A stretch of DNA of 64,000 nt from Porpolomopsis calyptriformis (lineage: Eukaryota; Basidiomycota; Agaricomycetes; Agaricales; Hygrophoraceae): the NCBI GenBank assembly GCA_951640195.1, contig OX621164.1, positions 3,143,098 through 3,207,097 on the forward strand, written 5' to 3'. Positions 22,950 through 34,082 of this stretch are shown in pieces. A model generated the notes under the pieces. It was not told where the DNA came from and did not search any database. It saw nothing but the letters and a program-made list of their open reading frames with translations. Position 1 is the first letter of the stretch. Every line of letters starts with the position of its first letter. The position numbers and the translations under genes are program-made.

Positions 22950-22957
22950 TGACGTCA
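22950..22957. promoter_or_regulatory. CRE palindrome TGACGTCA between two divergent genes
   Basis: A perfect 8-bp CRE/ATF site lies in the 43-bp gap between the start codons of xanA (22936) and CRN2 (22980). Such sites bind bZIP factors of the CREB/ATF type. Being so close to both ATGs, it could also be in the transcripts. Confidence 0.4.
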
Positions 22958-22979
22958 GTCGATCTTAGACGAAACAACC

Positions 22980-25900
22980 ATGGGCAACAGCATCAGTCGT
23001 GAACTACACGGCATTGTGAAAGGCACGGAGACTACTTTCAAACTCACGGTGCCTATTGACAACGATGTCTATGAGTTGAAGAAACTCATCCATAAGGAGG
23101 GTGATCGCAGGGTTTTTCGCCATGTCAATGCCATGGATCTACGTGTCGAAGTGGTAAGAATATTGTTCAACTATGCTCGCTGCAGCTGACACTCCCTTGG
23201 CAGGTGAAAGACCCCATCCCTCTTGATCCAACTTCCACCCTATCCCAACGTATCCAGTCGCTGGGCGTGGATGCCTCTGTCACGTTGAATCCCACAGATC
23301 TTGTGTTAAGAATCTTTCCGCAACAGCCTCCCCGAGGCAACCTCCATCTTATTGTTACTTGTCCACCCCCCGGTGAGTTCAAGTAGCTCGTGTTTACGCT
23401 CACACTTATCTCACCAAACGGCTTCGTTTAGTTCCCACTACACCACCGCCAAAACCACCTCTTAGTGAGTATTTCGGTGTTATTAAATTTTTTTCGGTCA
23501 CTCATTATATCCTTAGGCCAAATCAGTCCCCCCAGCAACCGTAGTGACGAGCAGGCCACCCAGATTATCGCGGAGGCCTTGGACTCCTTCAGGCCTTTGA
23601 TCGAAAAATGTATCTTGGGTGGAGGTAATCTCCCAGAGTGGCACTCCACTGGTATCCCTTTCCTCTGGGGTCGTCCCAACCTTCTCTTTCATAATCTCGG
23701 AAAGCCAAGGGATCGGAGTGATAAAACAAGGGTGCGGATTGCGGACTTATTCTGCAACGGTCCAAATATGTTCGTTCCAAACCCAGTTGTTCAGATTAGT
23801 CCTGATATTTGGAAGCAGATTGTTCATCAACACCTCTGGATCTGGCAAGACACGCAGCTTATTTGAAGGTCTTTGTGAACATTGGGGCTTTTACTTTGTT
23901 TGCTCCAAAGACAAGATGGGTCCAGGCTCCAAGGACCTCAGCCGCATAGTGGACAAATTACCAACCCGCAATGGCTTCTCAGAGACTCCACCAGAGAAGA
24001 ACAAAGTTATGCACGACCAAAACTGCTCGATTGCTCACCGGTACTTCCGAAATGTGGTACTGGCACGAATGATTCTTTTCCAGTTTGTTCTCGACCTCGG
24101 TGGGGGACCTGATGCGCCAGATCTCAAACATACTTGGCTGTTGATGCAGGCTCTCCCTGATCACACTCTGGAAATCGATGTTTTTCACCAGTTGACGGAG
24201 ATACTTCGGTCACTGCCTGAGACCTTCCTCTGTCAGAAGTTTCGCAGTGTTTGGGGTCAATTAAGGAAGCAACTCTCACTCAAAGTGACCCTCAATATTG
24301 TCCTCGATGAAGCACAAGTTGCAGCCACGACTCTCCCCAATGCATTTTTATCGTCTCACGGAACAGAATACCGCCCAGTCTTACGGGAACTGATTTCTGC
24401 CTTGGCTCACAAGATGGGATTGTTCGAAACGAGACTGATCATATCTGGCACCGGCATCAATTCCAAGTTAATCGAGACCAGTGTCATATCAACACACCAC
24501 TGGGCCCGGACATATAGTGGAACCGGAGCATTTGATTCGCCAGAAGCTCAGTCGAAGTATATTGTACAATATCTTTGGCCTGATAAATCTCGTGTGGATC
24601 CCGAGTTTGTCCGCAATGCATGGCGGTGGTTACAGGGAAGGTAGCTACCTTCGTTTTCTTGTTTCAGAGAATGAATCCATAAAACTTGTACCCTTCCAGA
24701 TACCGATTCACTGCTACTCTTGTTGAGGAGGTACTCATGCGTCCTGAGGTGGATCGGAATGCCCTCCTTGCACAATACATTTACTGCATGTGTGGATACC
24801 GACCCTTCACAGCTGCTGAGGGTGCCATTGATCTCTCCACAATACCATATGGGATTATTACACCACCTATTCGTGATCGAATTACTTCAGGTATGTTTGG
24901 TGTCCAAGGTCCTCATTACTTTTTGCACTCATTATCCAACTAGACAATGTTTTAGGTGCCATGCTGTTGCGGACCATGATGGACTTTGTACTCTCTGCTG
25001 AAATCCAATACACACATGAAGAGGAGGAGCGGCTAGTTGAGATTGGGATTGCCAACATTGGTCCAAACAACAAGGCCCGCATCACTGAGCCAATTGCTGC
25101 GTTGAGTCTTGTCTCATTCTTTGTTGAGAGAGGCTATACCATTCCAGACTACCTGAAACAGCTGTATGTGTCGGCGCGAGGAACATCATTTGGTAATGTG
25201 TTCGAAGAAATGCTTGCCTGGCAATTTCACGAAGTTTTCGGTACCCCCCAACCGCTTAACGCTTTTTTCGATTTTAAAGATCAACCCGAGTGGATGACGT
25301 ATACCGCTCAATTGGTTGCTGCAGACATCACAACCAGCCCCACCCATTTTACCCCCATTTCCCAGTCGTCGATCCATTACCCCATTGCCATTCGAGCAAA
25401 GGATGAGAACGATGTTCTTCAGTGGGTTTCCAATCCAAATGACATCCCCGTCCTCTTTCCAGACAACCATTGCGGGCCCGATTTGATTCTTGTGTTAGAG
25501 CTGGTCGAGTTGAAGAAGCCCATCGTTGTTTTTGTGCAGTCCAAGGCAACTGAACAGGAGACTCTCAAGAACCCCACTTCAGCCCTTGCCAGCATCAATC
25601 CACAACTTTTATACATGCTCGGTGTGCGTACCTTTAGTGTTCTTCGTTCTTTTCTTATGAAATATTGTAGCGGGTCAAGGGGCGTCTTCGAGAATGGAAA
25701 AAAGGCCTTCCGCAAAGAGTTCAAGATTGCTTCAAGAATATCGGATGCGAGCTTGTTCCGGACAATGTCCTTCTTGTGTTGGCGACAAGGGAGGGCAAAG
25801 TGAGCTGGGAAGACATACATCTTGATCAGAGTGACTACAACTATGCTCTCCTCAAGCCGGCTTTCATCGAGCGTTCGCAGAGCTTCGCGACGTTCTTTCG

Positions 25901-25985
25901 ATTCCTCAGCCAAAAATTTGAATCAGAGGCTGTATACGTTCCGTCTGGCAAGAAACGAAAACTAAATAGGTCTCGTTCAATGTAA
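22980..25985 (+). CDS. CRN2: complete Crinkler effector (header-NTPase-REase)
   Basis: Eight exons (22980-23153, 23204-23372, 23432-23464, 23517-23769, 23819-24640, 24700-24890, 24956-25623, 25671-25985) join to 874 residues. Residues 1-115 are a Crinkler ubiquitin-like header: ELKKLIHKE, then PLDPTSTLS, then FPQQPPRGNLHLIV. The P-loop NTPase follows with NTSGSGKTR (Walker A, reached only after removing a 49-bp intron) and IVLDEAQ (Walker B). The C-terminal REase-fold region shows EEMLAW, CGPDLIL and VVFVQSKA (Q-x-K). This is the header-NTPase-nuclease architecture described for Crinklers in oomycetes, chytrids and basidiomycetes. No signal peptide. All catalytic motifs are intact, so it is likely functional. 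The C-terminus ends in a basic KKRKLNRSRS that may serve nuclear import. Confidence 0.85.
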
Positions 25986-26100
25986 TAATTTCAATGTAAA
26001 ATGCGAGATCACGCGTGTGAAAGTGGCTTTCATCCGGCTTTCTAATGCGCTGAGGTGACCTTCAACGACCGAAACACCTGACGAAACTTACACTTTGACC

Positions 26101-28681
26101 ATGCCTATGAAGGTGAACGATACAGTCAGTTCACTCGGTAGCTCAACGTCTTCTCCATCCCATGGTTCGGGTGAGACTTCTCCCGCACTTGACGATCTCG
26201 ACGGAAATCCTCCTTACACCGATGCACCACCCTCTGCTGCCAAGAAAAAGAAGAAAAAGAAATCCAAGAAGTCGACCAAGGCGAAAGAACTCGTCTTGGT
26301 TCCTACCAGGGCATCAGAGCCCTCTGACTTGAACGGTCGACCACCTGTGCTCTGCATCAGCCGAAATAAGCATTGGCGTTACATTAGCTCGTACCACGTC
26401 CGTTTATTATCATTTTTCGTTCCTAGCCATTCGGTCTGACCTTTTTCCTTAGGGGCCATGGTTGCAGCTCCCCCTCGAACTTTTGGAGTCACTGTTGGTC
26501 CTAAACTTGGATCCTGCAACGCTGGAGAGCCGCCAATCATCGTCTCCGTCGCCTCCGATGAACCACACTTTTTACAAATCTCGCGACCGCGTGTTTCAGA
26601 CTTCGGGCGACTATTTCCCTTCAGACTCGTCGCACCCTTCCCCCTCTCCGTTCCCCACACCGAAGCCAGGCAAAGCAATTCCACCCCCCATTGATCCTGG
26701 TGTCTTTCGCTCCGTCACCTCCATCCGGAGGCTCATCGACGAAGCTGCTGAACTATCTGTCCGCGCCACTTCAGGATTATCTGCCGCCGCTCTGGGATCT
26801 ATGCGTAGCGGGGGGTCCTCCGGTGTGAATAGCAGCCCATGGTCCACGGCACAGTCTTTAGGGCTTAATCCCGTGGTCGACAATGGCGGAGGCAGGAATG
26901 TGGCCATGTCGGCTATGCGTGTCCATCGTTTGCGGGCACTTGCCGTCCAAAAGCTAGCACAGGCGTACCAAACGGATGAAATCGCATCCAGCGTCATGGT
27001 CATGCAGGGCGGAAGTGTTTTTGACGACGTTGCGGAGCGTGTGCTCAAAGTTGGTGCGTCCGGCTACTTTGCCTTGGTGTAAGTAAATAAAACCGAGACA
27101 ATACACCACTAGATCCCCACGACATCGATGCAAGATATGTGCATTTTTTCCACGAGAAGATTCCATCTCGGTCTGTTTGACATCTTCTCGTAACGTTTTC
27201 ATCAGCTTATGCCTTCCATTAGGCAACTGGCCGAGTCTACTACCACTCAAGTTTTGGATGAGCTCATTTCAGCCCAGCCCCAACGTTTGGAGTTTTACAG
27301 GACACGCGGGATAGTCCACTGTTTTCGCGATGAGTATTATCAGGCGACCAAAGACTTCACATTTGCGCTCAGAGAAGCTCGCGCTGCGCGAAAGGCGAAA
27401 GGAAATCATAGGAATAACAGTTCTCAGGCCGAGCCCAGGATCAAATGTGTTAAAAAGAAGAATAGCGCTAAATCCAACGGACAAGCTCCCCCTAGTGGTA
27501 CTAGCGTTGCCGAGAATGTTGTGGAAGGTTCAGATGGGGATCCGCTATTGTTGCACCCTTCCGTTCTGCCCGATGCACCGGATCCAATCGAACCTCAGCT
27601 GTTGTTCCTGCGAGGCGCCGCATTTTTACAACAAGCTGTATTCCTCATCGAGTCTGCCATTTTAGCCCTGGAAGGTGTAAGCAAAGTGCCTTCGGTTGAT
27701 GGTGCTGAGCTGAGGCTCTGTTACATTGAGAACGGGAAGTATGGGGGCGTCGAGATTGGGCATCCCGATGGTCCGCTTGGGAAGAAAGATGGGGAAAAGG
27801 TGCTGGCGTATAGAAAGGTACTCACTGAAGAGCCGTTTCGAGAGCATATCACCACGCTGTTGAAGAAGGGTATGCGTGATCACGAGAAGTTCTTGGTTCA
27901 TTTCGACACTCTCGAGGGGCCAAGTCCTCCGATTGACGGCGACTTTGCTCGAAGAACGGAGCATGCCCTCTTTCTCTGCGAGTCTAGTCGTCACGCCAGT
28001 TCGCCCCCTCCACCGGATGCACCAGTGTTCTTCACGACATACCATCCACTCCTCGTCGAATCTCACTTTAGTATTCTCATCTGTCAACTTTTGCTCGCTG
28101 ATTTTCCGACCATTCTGCCGACGTTCGTGCGAACGGCCTCGCTCATCGACGGTCTCGAGGGTTATCCCGTGTTTTTACCCCCTCGGTCCATGGCCCAGGC
28201 AGAGTTCATGGAGATACTGGAGCGACTCGCAAGCGGGTGGCGACATGGCACCCAACCTCACTCGCTTTCGCGCCGTTCGCATTCCAAAGCTAGACTTCAG
28301 ATCGACCCACCGCTGTCACCCCCGCCATCAAACGATGACGATCCTCAGGCAGCCTCGTCGTCAGGCTCTGTTACCGGCCAATGTAGCTCGGCTCCCAGCA
28401 CCAGCACCCAACACCCCTTACCCGAGCCCGAGCCCGACACGCCGACTGAGGTGTCTAACCGCGAGGATCTAGTCAAGGCTTTGGACTGTGCTCGTATACT
28501 CCTCGCGCCTGTTCTGAAGAGACAACGAGAGCGGGAGGAAAAAGCTGCTACAGAGAAAGCGGTGGGAGCGAACAAAAAGAAGCCGCTGGCGATAAACATC
28601 CCTCTCCATGGGCCGAGGGTGGAAATCATCCTTGCATGGTTGGCGGCAGTGCATTTGTATGAATTCGACACCGTCGCTTGA
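26101..28681 (+). CDS. Conserved fungal protein with helical (TPR-like) repeats
   Basis: Four exons joined across introns near 26395-26455, 27054-27111 and 27170-27222. The N-terminus is Ser/Pro rich with a Lys tract; then a strongly conserved-looking block ISSYHGPWLQLPLELLESLLVLN, a long predicted helical region (RLRALAVQKLAQAY, RGIVHCFRDEYYQATKDFTFAL, the latter TPR-like), and a low-complexity stretch before a helical C-terminus. I do not recognise a named function. Start chosen at the ATG at 26101, in good context. Confidence 0.7.
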
Positions 28682-28885
28682 GGTGTGGCTTGTTCTTGGC
28701 TGTCAGGTCTTTTTTTTTTTTGGCTCGGTTTCTATCCGAGGTGGTTTAACATGCACCTCAAGGGATATACTCCCTCTCTCTCTCACAAACACGCCTCCGT
28801 GGTATGACGTTCTTTATTTCTCTGCGAGACATCTAGGACACATGCAGAAGTCGCGTTCTTGTATTGTATATACGTTTACACACAT

Positions 28886-29723
28886 TCATTCTGTTTTTTG
28901 TTCCTGCCTTGCAAGATGAGCGAGCGTCTGAAGGTATGCGTTGATCTGAGGAACGGCTAGACCTGCGAGCATCGCCACGGGGAGAATGAACAGCAGGAGG
29001 GGGGTGACTGTGGCCGGTATGAGGCCGAAGTGGAGGGGTTCGAGGATGAGATTGAAAGGAACGGAAGGAGGGATGATCGGGGAGCTCGGTGAGCTCGGTG
29101 GGAATGGTGTGAAGATGCCGGTGTCTACCAGGCGTATCCGGGCATACTTCCGGCGAGTTCGAGTGACTGGAATAGAGTCTTGGGTTGGGAGGGAGAGATT
29201 AGGATCGTTGTTGCTGGCGTTTGAGAATCGGGCGGAGAGAAGAGATTCTGGATCATATATCTGCATGGAAAAATCGGCAGGGTACTGTTGAAAGAGCCAG
29301 GCGGATGAGGAAGGCGGTTATTTCGGTTCATTGGTCACTCACCGAGGCGGGCCATGAGAGGCGAAGGGTGAACTTTGAATAGGACGCCCAATCGTGGTGG
29401 GTGAGATCAAGATGGAGCCATAGTTCGTGAGGACATGGAATTGGGTCAGGATGCGAAAGACCTTCGCAGACGCTCTCCAGAGGGGTACTCAGGGGCGCGG
29501 GTGGAAGGCTCCAGCGAGCTTGGTTTTGGTGGCGGTGGAGCACTGGCCTGGATGATTTGATGGGTATTTACAGTCTCTCATGGCAACACCGTTCTTACCA
29601 TAGAACTGTTTGCGGGATGGCGGGATCATTCACCTCGTTTGCGAGAAAGTTGAGGATTTCTGTGTTCGCAACGATTGGCCGCCAGAGAAGGGAGGATAGT
29701 AAACCAAAGTACAAGGTGAACAT
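28886..29723 (-). CDS. Small single-pass secretory-pathway membrane protein
   Basis: Three exons; starts at the ATG at 29723. A cleavable-type signal peptide (about residues 1-20) is followed by a lumenal domain with LWLHLDLTHHDWASYSKF and one C-terminal membrane span (PLLLFILPVAMLAGLAV), then a short tail. This layout recalls GPI-anchor mannosyltransferase partner subunits of the Pga1/PIG-X kind, but the match is only in size and topology. Function not assigned. Confidence 0.6.
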
Positions 29724-29824
29724 GCAGATAACACGGCTTGGTATCACATAATTTAGTAACCAACTCCACTAGTGATGGTAACAATACGAAAAGGCATGGA
29801 TAGCATATAGAAATTGTGAGGCAG

Positions 29825-30981
29825 TTAAGAAGGTAAGTTAGCTTGCCAACCCCGGTTGGCATTTGTGGGGAGAAGGGGAGGTGGCTGATTTACAAGAGGG
29901 GGAAAGGGTAGTGGGTCGCGACCTGACCTGTAAAGCGTTGGCCGGCTAGGTATTTCCTGCATAAGAGGCGTGGGGTCGGTTGGCGAATGTGGTATTTCCG
30001 TGCGGAGCGATGAGACCGCCATGTTGATGGTATAGGCAGGACGGCTCTGATACATTGGGAAGGCGGTACATGTCGGCGGGGTGGTATGAATCACCAGTGG
30101 TTCAGCAGGGGTGACTCCATTGTCAGGGGTATGGGGCGAGCTGTTCTCCTGAGAGGCGGAGAGATCCTTGTGAACTTTAAGATGTTGGAGAAGATTGTCA
30201 TGCCGGTTGAAGAATTTGTCACAAGATGGATGGGAGCACTTGAATGCTAGACGATGGGCATCAATCATACAGGCCATAAACAGAAATCAAAAGCAGACGT
30301 ACGCTTCTCATGGGTATGGATTGAGCGGATGTGACGTTTGAGATGCTCCCCGCGGTTAAAACATTTCCCACATTCCTCTACATTGCATACGTATAGCCGA
30401 CTTGGCTTCTGCACGCCATCCTTTTCGGCAGTTGGTATGGTTGGGACTCGCCGCCCTCGGCTCTTCTTTGTCAGATTAGGGACGGGAACAGGGAGTGTAG
30501 CACGTGATCTAGGACCACGGCGGTCAAACAGTTGGTTTGCGGGACCCAAGTCGAAGGTATACTGGCCAGGTGGAGGTGGCGGAGACATCACATTGGCAGT
30601 GAACTGAGATTCAGCCACGGGTGTAGCCGCCGATACGCTCTTCGGGGAGTGAACGAGTACAGCATTGTCGGCTTCCCCTGTTGATTGTTTTGATGACGAA
30701 GAGTCCATGTCATCGGTTCCATGGTCGGTTTTGTGTTTCGGAGTTTGCTGTGAAGTCTGAGAGCGGGTGATGGGACGGCGCGGAGGTGAAACCGTCCGCT
30801 TTTTTATGACTCGCGGTGAATCGTCTTTTCTGCTCTTCCGCGGCTAGTGACAGGGTTCAAGAGAAGGAAAGGGCCAGGTCAGGCACAGTGCACGAGAACG
30901 TACCTCGAGTGGAATAGGGTAGTCTGACGTTGTCTCTTCCTGCCAGGAATCGCGAAACTGCTCTATGTCTAGTGCCTCCAT
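29825..30981 (-). CDS. C2H2 zinc-finger transcription factor (Msn2-like fingers), paralog 1
   Basis: Starts at the ATG at 30979-30981 (MEALDIEQFRDSWQ), with introns near 30844-30903 and 30243-30300. Two adjacent C2H2 fingers near the middle: CNVEECGKCFNRGEHLKRHIRSIH and, after the second intron, CSHPSCDKFFNRHDNLLQHLKVH, with the linker THEKPF rebuilt by splicing. The pairing resembles Msn2/Msn4 stress-type fingers. A basic block NLTKKSRGRRVPT upstream is shared with the gene at 39131-40387. The C-terminal third is Pro/Thr rich. Confidence 0.8.
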
Positions 30982-31266
30982 TTGCTTGAGCTTATGCAAG
31001 AGAACCATTGGGAGGGAAGATGGCTGGACAGGGGCATGATCAGTTGTGCATGAGATGAATGGACTGGGCGACGGTACATGGAAGAGTGGAAGCGGAAGAC
31101 GACGAAACTGAAAGCTGGCGGGGTGATTGAAGGTGGAAAAAGAGACGGTGAGCCCCTGTCACCGTCGGGACGGAAGCAAAGCGTTTTCCCTTTCCCACGA
31201 GGCTTAAGCCACATGGCCTATTTTTTACATAAATAAACCCCTGATAACCGTCTTTATTTAATGTTC
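30982..31266. other. Intergenic, upstream of the zinc-finger gene
   Basis: No coding signal seen; holds the likely promoter of the gene starting at 30981. Confidence 0.4.
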
Positions 31267-33896
31267 TCAGTACACAGAAAGATGTCCAGGCAGACGCTGT
31301 CGATTCACTCGCGGTTGAGATGGACAAGTCCCAGATGGATCCTTACCAGAATGCCGTTTCATCAAGTCCTTTGATTGCGACAATGGGCCAGGATCACCCC
31401 TGAGATTCAATAGTGACTCCCGTGGAAGTGGCGAATCTGGTCGGCGAACATCAGGTCCTTGATGAGGATATGAACGTTTCCGCACAAAGGGGGTCAGAGG
31501 TGGTCCCGAACGAATTGAAGTTTTACTGCTCCGCGAATGAGACCGGGGGTGCTCTCTAATCAGTACTGAACGACGAGCTTGAGAATCTGGGAACGGGGAC
31601 TGAGTTGAACCTCCCAGTGGGGCATCACGATGGCGATGTCGAGATGCAAAGGGACGCTCAGTTACGGGAGTCCGCAAGGACTTGGGCGAGGTAGCCGCAA
31701 CCGCTTGATGGGACAAGTTGGACCAAGGTGTTTGTACAGATGAACCAGACGTCGCAGGCGTTTTATACGACGGATTTAGGTGGGTGGGAACTTTGTCATG
31801 CAATCGAGAATGGTTCCGCGATGTGGGATGCGGGTCGGAAATGACCGGTGGCGGAAGACGAGAGATCGACGGGTTTGGAGCATTACGAGCGGTGTCACGA
31901 TTAGATTTAGAAGATGCAATTTGTGGTCGCCTTGTGGTGCATGGCTCAGCCGAGGCAGTGTCAACATGTCGGGATGATCGTCGTCCATTCCTGACGCGAG
32001 GACTAGATCCGCCCACCTTGCGGGTTCCTGAGCACGAAAGAGTGGATCTAGGCAGCGTCTTTAGTTGATTTATGCATATGGAGTAAAAGACTTACCCGTC
32101 CCGTACGTGATCCCCATTCAACGGTAATATCAAATCATCTCGGCCACTCGTAACAGGCGGCGACGCCATTCTATCGGTAGCATCGGCAGGTATATCAGCG
32201 GTTGCATGCCTTATTGACTTTGAAGAAATGCTGTATGTAGGTGCTGACTCATCCCCGAAGCTGTCCGACAGATTAAGGAAGAATAGACGAGAAGGTGATG
32301 GGGACTAACACGCTGTGATGGGTCAAGTGACCCTTGGGATCTCGGTCTTCCTGGTTTGACAATTCAGACGTTTGGTTTTGGCCCAAGGGCGGCCGAAATA
32401 GCAGCGCCTCCGGAAGGACCTGAAGATACAGTAGACCCTTCTCCGTGTTCAGAATTGAATCATTGTTGGATAAAACTTTTGCAGAATCTCGGGGTGTGAC
32501 TTCTATTGTCGTGTGAATGCAGCCTTACGGAATGCGCCAGGAATATAAACATACCTCCGTCATCAGACTGGAATGAATTCGGTCCTTCCCGGCTCAGTTC
32601 TGAGTTAACAAGGTCAGGTTCAGCATAAGAACAGACAGTGTGAGAGTACCTGGACTGCGAAGGATCGACATGATGGGCGTCGAGGCAAGACTTTGTGTGT
32701 CCCAGATGACTGTTGGTAAAATTTAATATAACTGGCAGATCCAGAAAGTCCCGCCAGGACGTACCTCTCTGTAGACCCACAGAGTCTGGTGTGGACAACC
32801 TGAGTGCGGACGCCAACGATCTTCTTTGTCTAAGTAGTAGCGGCAAGAATACTGAGTGATTGAGGAAGAGAACTTATGAACAGAGTACCCACGAATCTGA
32901 ATTGGGAGCTTGTTCAATTGCATTGTCTGATGGATTCAGTTATCGGAGGTTTCGAAAGCGGATCCAAGGCTGCGACTGACCTGTGGAAGAATTTTGAATA
33001 CCAGAAGCATCCGTAAATCCAGGTAGAGCGACGAGAAAAGGCAGTTCTAGAGCGCTAAGTTCGCTATCTGCACTGGGGTAAATGTCAGAATCAAAACTTG
33101 AAAAGGTTGCGGACGGTACGAACGATGCAGGATCAAGTTCAGAGTCAACAAAACCCATCATTCGTTCGTACATGAAATCCAGAAATCCACTTCTCGGCTC
33201 CACATCTTTCCGGCGAGGATAGTTATATTAACTTTCCATGGCTTGAAGACGCCCAAACGGCTGAATAAAACTTGCCTTTTCCGCCTTCCTCTGGTCTTTC
33301 CTTGGCTGATTTCTAACCACGTTTCGAGATTAGACAGCATCGATCGTTGGGGATTATCCATCAACACGCACTTGTTTGTCCCGCCATGACTCGAAAAGTT
33401 GGACAATCTGCTTCCCGGTATGCCAGATGGAGAATACCAATAGCACAGGTGCGATGGGCGGAAGTGGGATGGTTGTGATCCCCTCGCCCTCTTCGTATGG
33501 CGACAATTCATCAGCGCCTATCTCTCCTAACCTACGATAGATACATAGATTAATAGTGCGTGAGGCCAAAGAGCGGGCAGTGATCACAGACCCAAGAAGG
33601 CTTCGGTAGAGTCGAATGGCTCTTCGACCAGTGATGAATTCGAAATGACCGCCTTCTGGCGTTGGATTCGAGAGATATCTCTCAGCGAAAAGATCCAGAA
33701 GATTAGGTCCATACTTGGTGCGACAAAATTGGCGGTACTTGGCGCCAGTGATAACCTGGAAACCGCCCAACACAATCTCCTCGCTGCCCAGGGAAGCCGT
33801 TTCCCAGATGAGTTTATTGGCGAGATACTTGGGTATGGTAGTAAACACACTTCGGAACGCATGCTGAGCGTGGAAGGTCGGTGGAGTGCTGCTCAT
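31267..33896 (-). CDS. Hypothetical protein(s), multi-exon, Ser/Arg/Pro-rich end
   Basis: Open frames on the minus strand at 33354-33896 (start MSSTPPTFHAQHAF; one hydrophobic stretch PLPPIAPVLLVFSIW), short frames at 32940-33203 and 32460-32846, and a long Ser/Arg/Pro-rich frame at 31267-32016. They may be exons of one gene or two. I cannot join them with confidence and recognise no domain. The low-complexity 3' frame has the look of a disordered nuclear protein. Confidence 0.35.
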
Positions 33897-33954
33897 GAGG
33901 CCTGGTTAGAAAAGGCATATGTCGTTCAAGTCACATTGGATCACACAGAACTTC

Positions 33955-34082
33955 GATGATCACTCGCTCGACAGATAAAATTACTGAAGGAGACTACTCT
34001 ACCACAAGTTCTTTGATCGATGATCACTCGCTCGACGGATAAAATTACTGAAGGAGACTACTCTACCACAAGTTCTTTGATC
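33955..34082. repeat. 64-bp tandem duplication at the end of CRN3
   Basis: 33955-34018 and 34019-34082 differ by one base (acagat/acggat). The CRN3 stop codon (34058-34060) lies in the copy nearer the gene. Confidence 0.95.

Noticed and set aside
23761..23830. Frameshift before the CRN2 P-loop
   Set aside because: A 49-bp GT...AG intron gives NGPNILFINTSGSGKTR in frame.
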